64,000 nucleotides of DNA. Origin: Actinospica acidithermotolerans (GTDB lineage: Bacteria; Actinomycetota; Actinomycetes; Streptomycetales; Catenulisporaceae). Location of the stretch: the NCBI RefSeq assembly GCF_018139625.1, contig NZ_JAGSOH010000009.1, positions 39,519-103,518 of the forward strand. The letters are read 5' to 3'. The translations under genes were made by a program, and so were the position numbers. Below the pieces are notes generated by a model. The model searched no databases. It had not been told where the DNA came from and saw nothing but the letters and a program-made list of their open reading frames with translations. This document shows positions 62,761-64,000 of this stretch, piece by piece (the first letter of the stretch is position 1; every line of letters starts with the position of its first letter).

Positions 62761-63944
62761 CAGATTCTCCCAGGTCGGATCTTGCGGAGCGGCGGGGTGG
62801 TGCGGGGCAGTGCGGCGGCCGGGGGGACGGCCAGGCCCGCGGCGGCCAGCGCGATGCCGAGCGCGGCCCATCCGGCGAAGCCGTGCGCGAGCACCGTGTG
62901 CGCGAGCAGGAGCGGGCCGGCCGCGACGGCCAGGCCCTGGCCCGTGCTGAACAGGCCTTGATACGCGCCGTGGGCGCCGTCGGGCGCGAGGGCGTAGCTG
63001 AGGGTCATCGATCCGACGACCTGGCTGACTTCGGCGACCGCGAGCACGACCGCGCCGAGGGCGACGAGGGCCGCGGCGCCGGCGGGGCCGCGGTGGTCGG
63101 CGGCGGCCAGCAGCAGGCAGGCCGCGCCGGTCGCGAGGCCGGCCGCGGCCATCGCCAGCCCGGCCCGGCGCACGCCGGTGACCTTGCGGCTGGCGGCGGG
63201 CTGCAGCGCCACGACGGTCAGGGTGGACAGCAGCGCGCTGGCCCCGACCATCCACCGTGGCGCGCCGACGCGCACCACCCACAGCGGCAGCGCGAACTCG
63301 AACAGCGCCAGTTGAACCGAGGTGAGCGCGTACAGGGCCGTGACGGTCAGATATCGGCGATCGCGCCACGGCTTGGCGCCGGCAGGCTGCTGCGACCCCG
63401 GGGGCGGCACCGCGTCTACAGCGGGCACGGTCGCGGCCAGCGAAGCCGCGAGCGCGAAGCAGCCCGCCGCGCCCGCGAGCGCCCACCGGTAGGCCCCGAC
63501 CGTCCCGACGGACAGGACCACGCCGTCCAGCGGCATCGACGCGCCGAACCCGAGGTTGCCCATGCGGTAGAGCCGGGCCGCGAGTTCGGCCGGGGCGTGC
63601 GGGGCGAGCGCGGCGACCAGCGCCGCCCGGGCGGTATACGCGCTCTGCCAGGCGATCGCGTAGAGGCAGCCGGCGATCAGCGCGCCGGCCACCGTGTCGA
63701 CGGCGGTCAGCACGGCGATCGCCGCCGCGGCCATGACGGCGAGCGCGGCGCACAGCACGCGCTGGGGGCAGACACGGTCGGCGAGCTTCCCGATCGGGAC
63801 CGCGCACACCAATCCGGTGACACCGGCAGCGCTCAGGCAGGCGCCGACGGCGCCGACCGGAAGGTGGCGCGGCCCGGTCAGGTACAGGAGGCTGACGGTG
63901 TAGAGGCCCTGGCCCAGGTAGAAGGTGGCGGTCAGCGCCGGCAT
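62760..63944 (-). CDS. MFS transporter (start may lie beyond window)
   Basis: At least 394 residues with 11-12 transmembrane helices; the cytoplasmic loop 2-3 reads GKLADRVCPQR, the MFS GxLaDrxGrr signature. The frame stays open to the window edge, so the true start may be upstream of 63944. Coupled to the ATP-grasp ligase, it is likely the exporter of the ligase product. Confidence 0.75.
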   Translation of the reverse strand: MPALTATFYLGQGLYTVSLLYLTGPRHLPVGAVGACLSAAGVTGLVCAVPIGKLADRVCPQRVLCAALAVMAAAAIAVLTAVDTVAGALIAGCLYAIAWQSAYTARAALVAALAPHAPAELAARLYRMGNLGFGASMPLDGVVLSVGTVGAYRWALAGAAGCFALAASLAATVPAVDAVPPPGSQQPAGAKPWRDRRYLTVTALYALTSVQLALFEFALPLWVVRVGAPRWMVGASALLSTLTVVALQPAASRKVTGVRRAGLAMAAAGLATGAACLLLAAADHRGPAGAAALVALGAVVLAVAEVSQVVGSMTLSYALAPDGAHGAYQGLFSTGQGLAVAAGPLLLAHTVLAHGFAGWAALGIALAAAGLAVPPAAALPRTTPPLRKIRPGRI

Positions 63945-64000
63945 CGCGCGCGCCGCGCTCCGCGCCGGGCCGACGACGCCGCTCCGTGCGGCGCTGCCGC

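Overview
This is a high-GC actinomycete window of the Streptomyces/Catenulispora type. Third codon positions are strongly G+C, GTG starts are common, stop/start overlaps are frequent, and the gene families are typical of that group: XRE-TPR regulators, a MAB_1171c-type membrane protein, class I LysRS and a PD-(D/E)XK polymorphic toxin. No rRNA, tRNA or CRISPR array was found. Identifications rest on reading protein sequence and motifs; no database search was run.

Layout. 1-10.4 kb is accessory DNA. Two divergently oriented paralogues of an unrecognised four-Cys zinc-ribbon protein flank a GIY-YIG-like protein. They are followed by a HEPN-like protein, a large serine recombinase that has lost its catalytic domain, a winged-helix replication/regulator-like protein and a 1.1 kb non-coding stretch with strong inverted repeats. 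10.6-13.5 kb is an XRE / ImmA-IrrE peptidase / MAB_1171c-like membrane protein / PAP2-like module.

13.6-36.4 kb holds 24 consecutive minus-strand genes, many coupled by ATGA or GTGA overlaps. The part transcribed first (36.4-28.6 kb) looks like a RiPP locus: NUDIX, radical SAM/SPASM, a Cys-rich unknown, a 2OG-Fe(II) oxygenase, a P-loop nucleotide kinase, a Ser/Thr-kinase-like protein, a 54-residue acidic candidate precursor peptide, an attenuator-like hairpin, an HEXXH protein and a beta-lactamase-fold hydrolase. It continues into a second radical SAM enzyme, a PLP aminotransferase, a P450, two dCTP-deaminase homologues, a YqcI/YcgG-type protein, a class II LysRS-like protein with a large N-terminal extension, two methyltransferases, a TmrB-like P-loop protein and a full class I LysRS. 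Nucleotide-pool enzymes, a tRNA-synthetase-like ligase and a tunicamycin-resistance-like protein suggest a nucleoside- or aminoacyl-type small molecule, alone or joined to the peptide pathway. This is the best candidate for an undescribed system here.

36.5-43.9 kb holds regulators (XRE + DUF5919-like, two XRE-TPR), an APH-like kinase, a HAD hydrolase, helically phased GTCC repeats and about 1 kb of decayed sequence ending in a truncated XRE gene.

43.9-60.3 kb is a plus-strand series: an unknown repeat-like protein, an APC permease, a tandem GNAT, a 2H-like protein, a deoxyribosyltransferase-NUDIX fusion, a PIMT-like methyltransferase of the FxLD-system kind, a DEDDh exonuclease, an APH-like kinase, a wHTH-TPR protein, an unknown, a PD-(D/E)XK polymorphic toxin with its immunity protein, and a VOC-NUDIX fusion. 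60.4-64 kb is a minus-strand IclR regulator, an ATP-grasp ligase and an MFS exporter, resembling amino-acid-ligase/exporter pairs that make and export small peptides.
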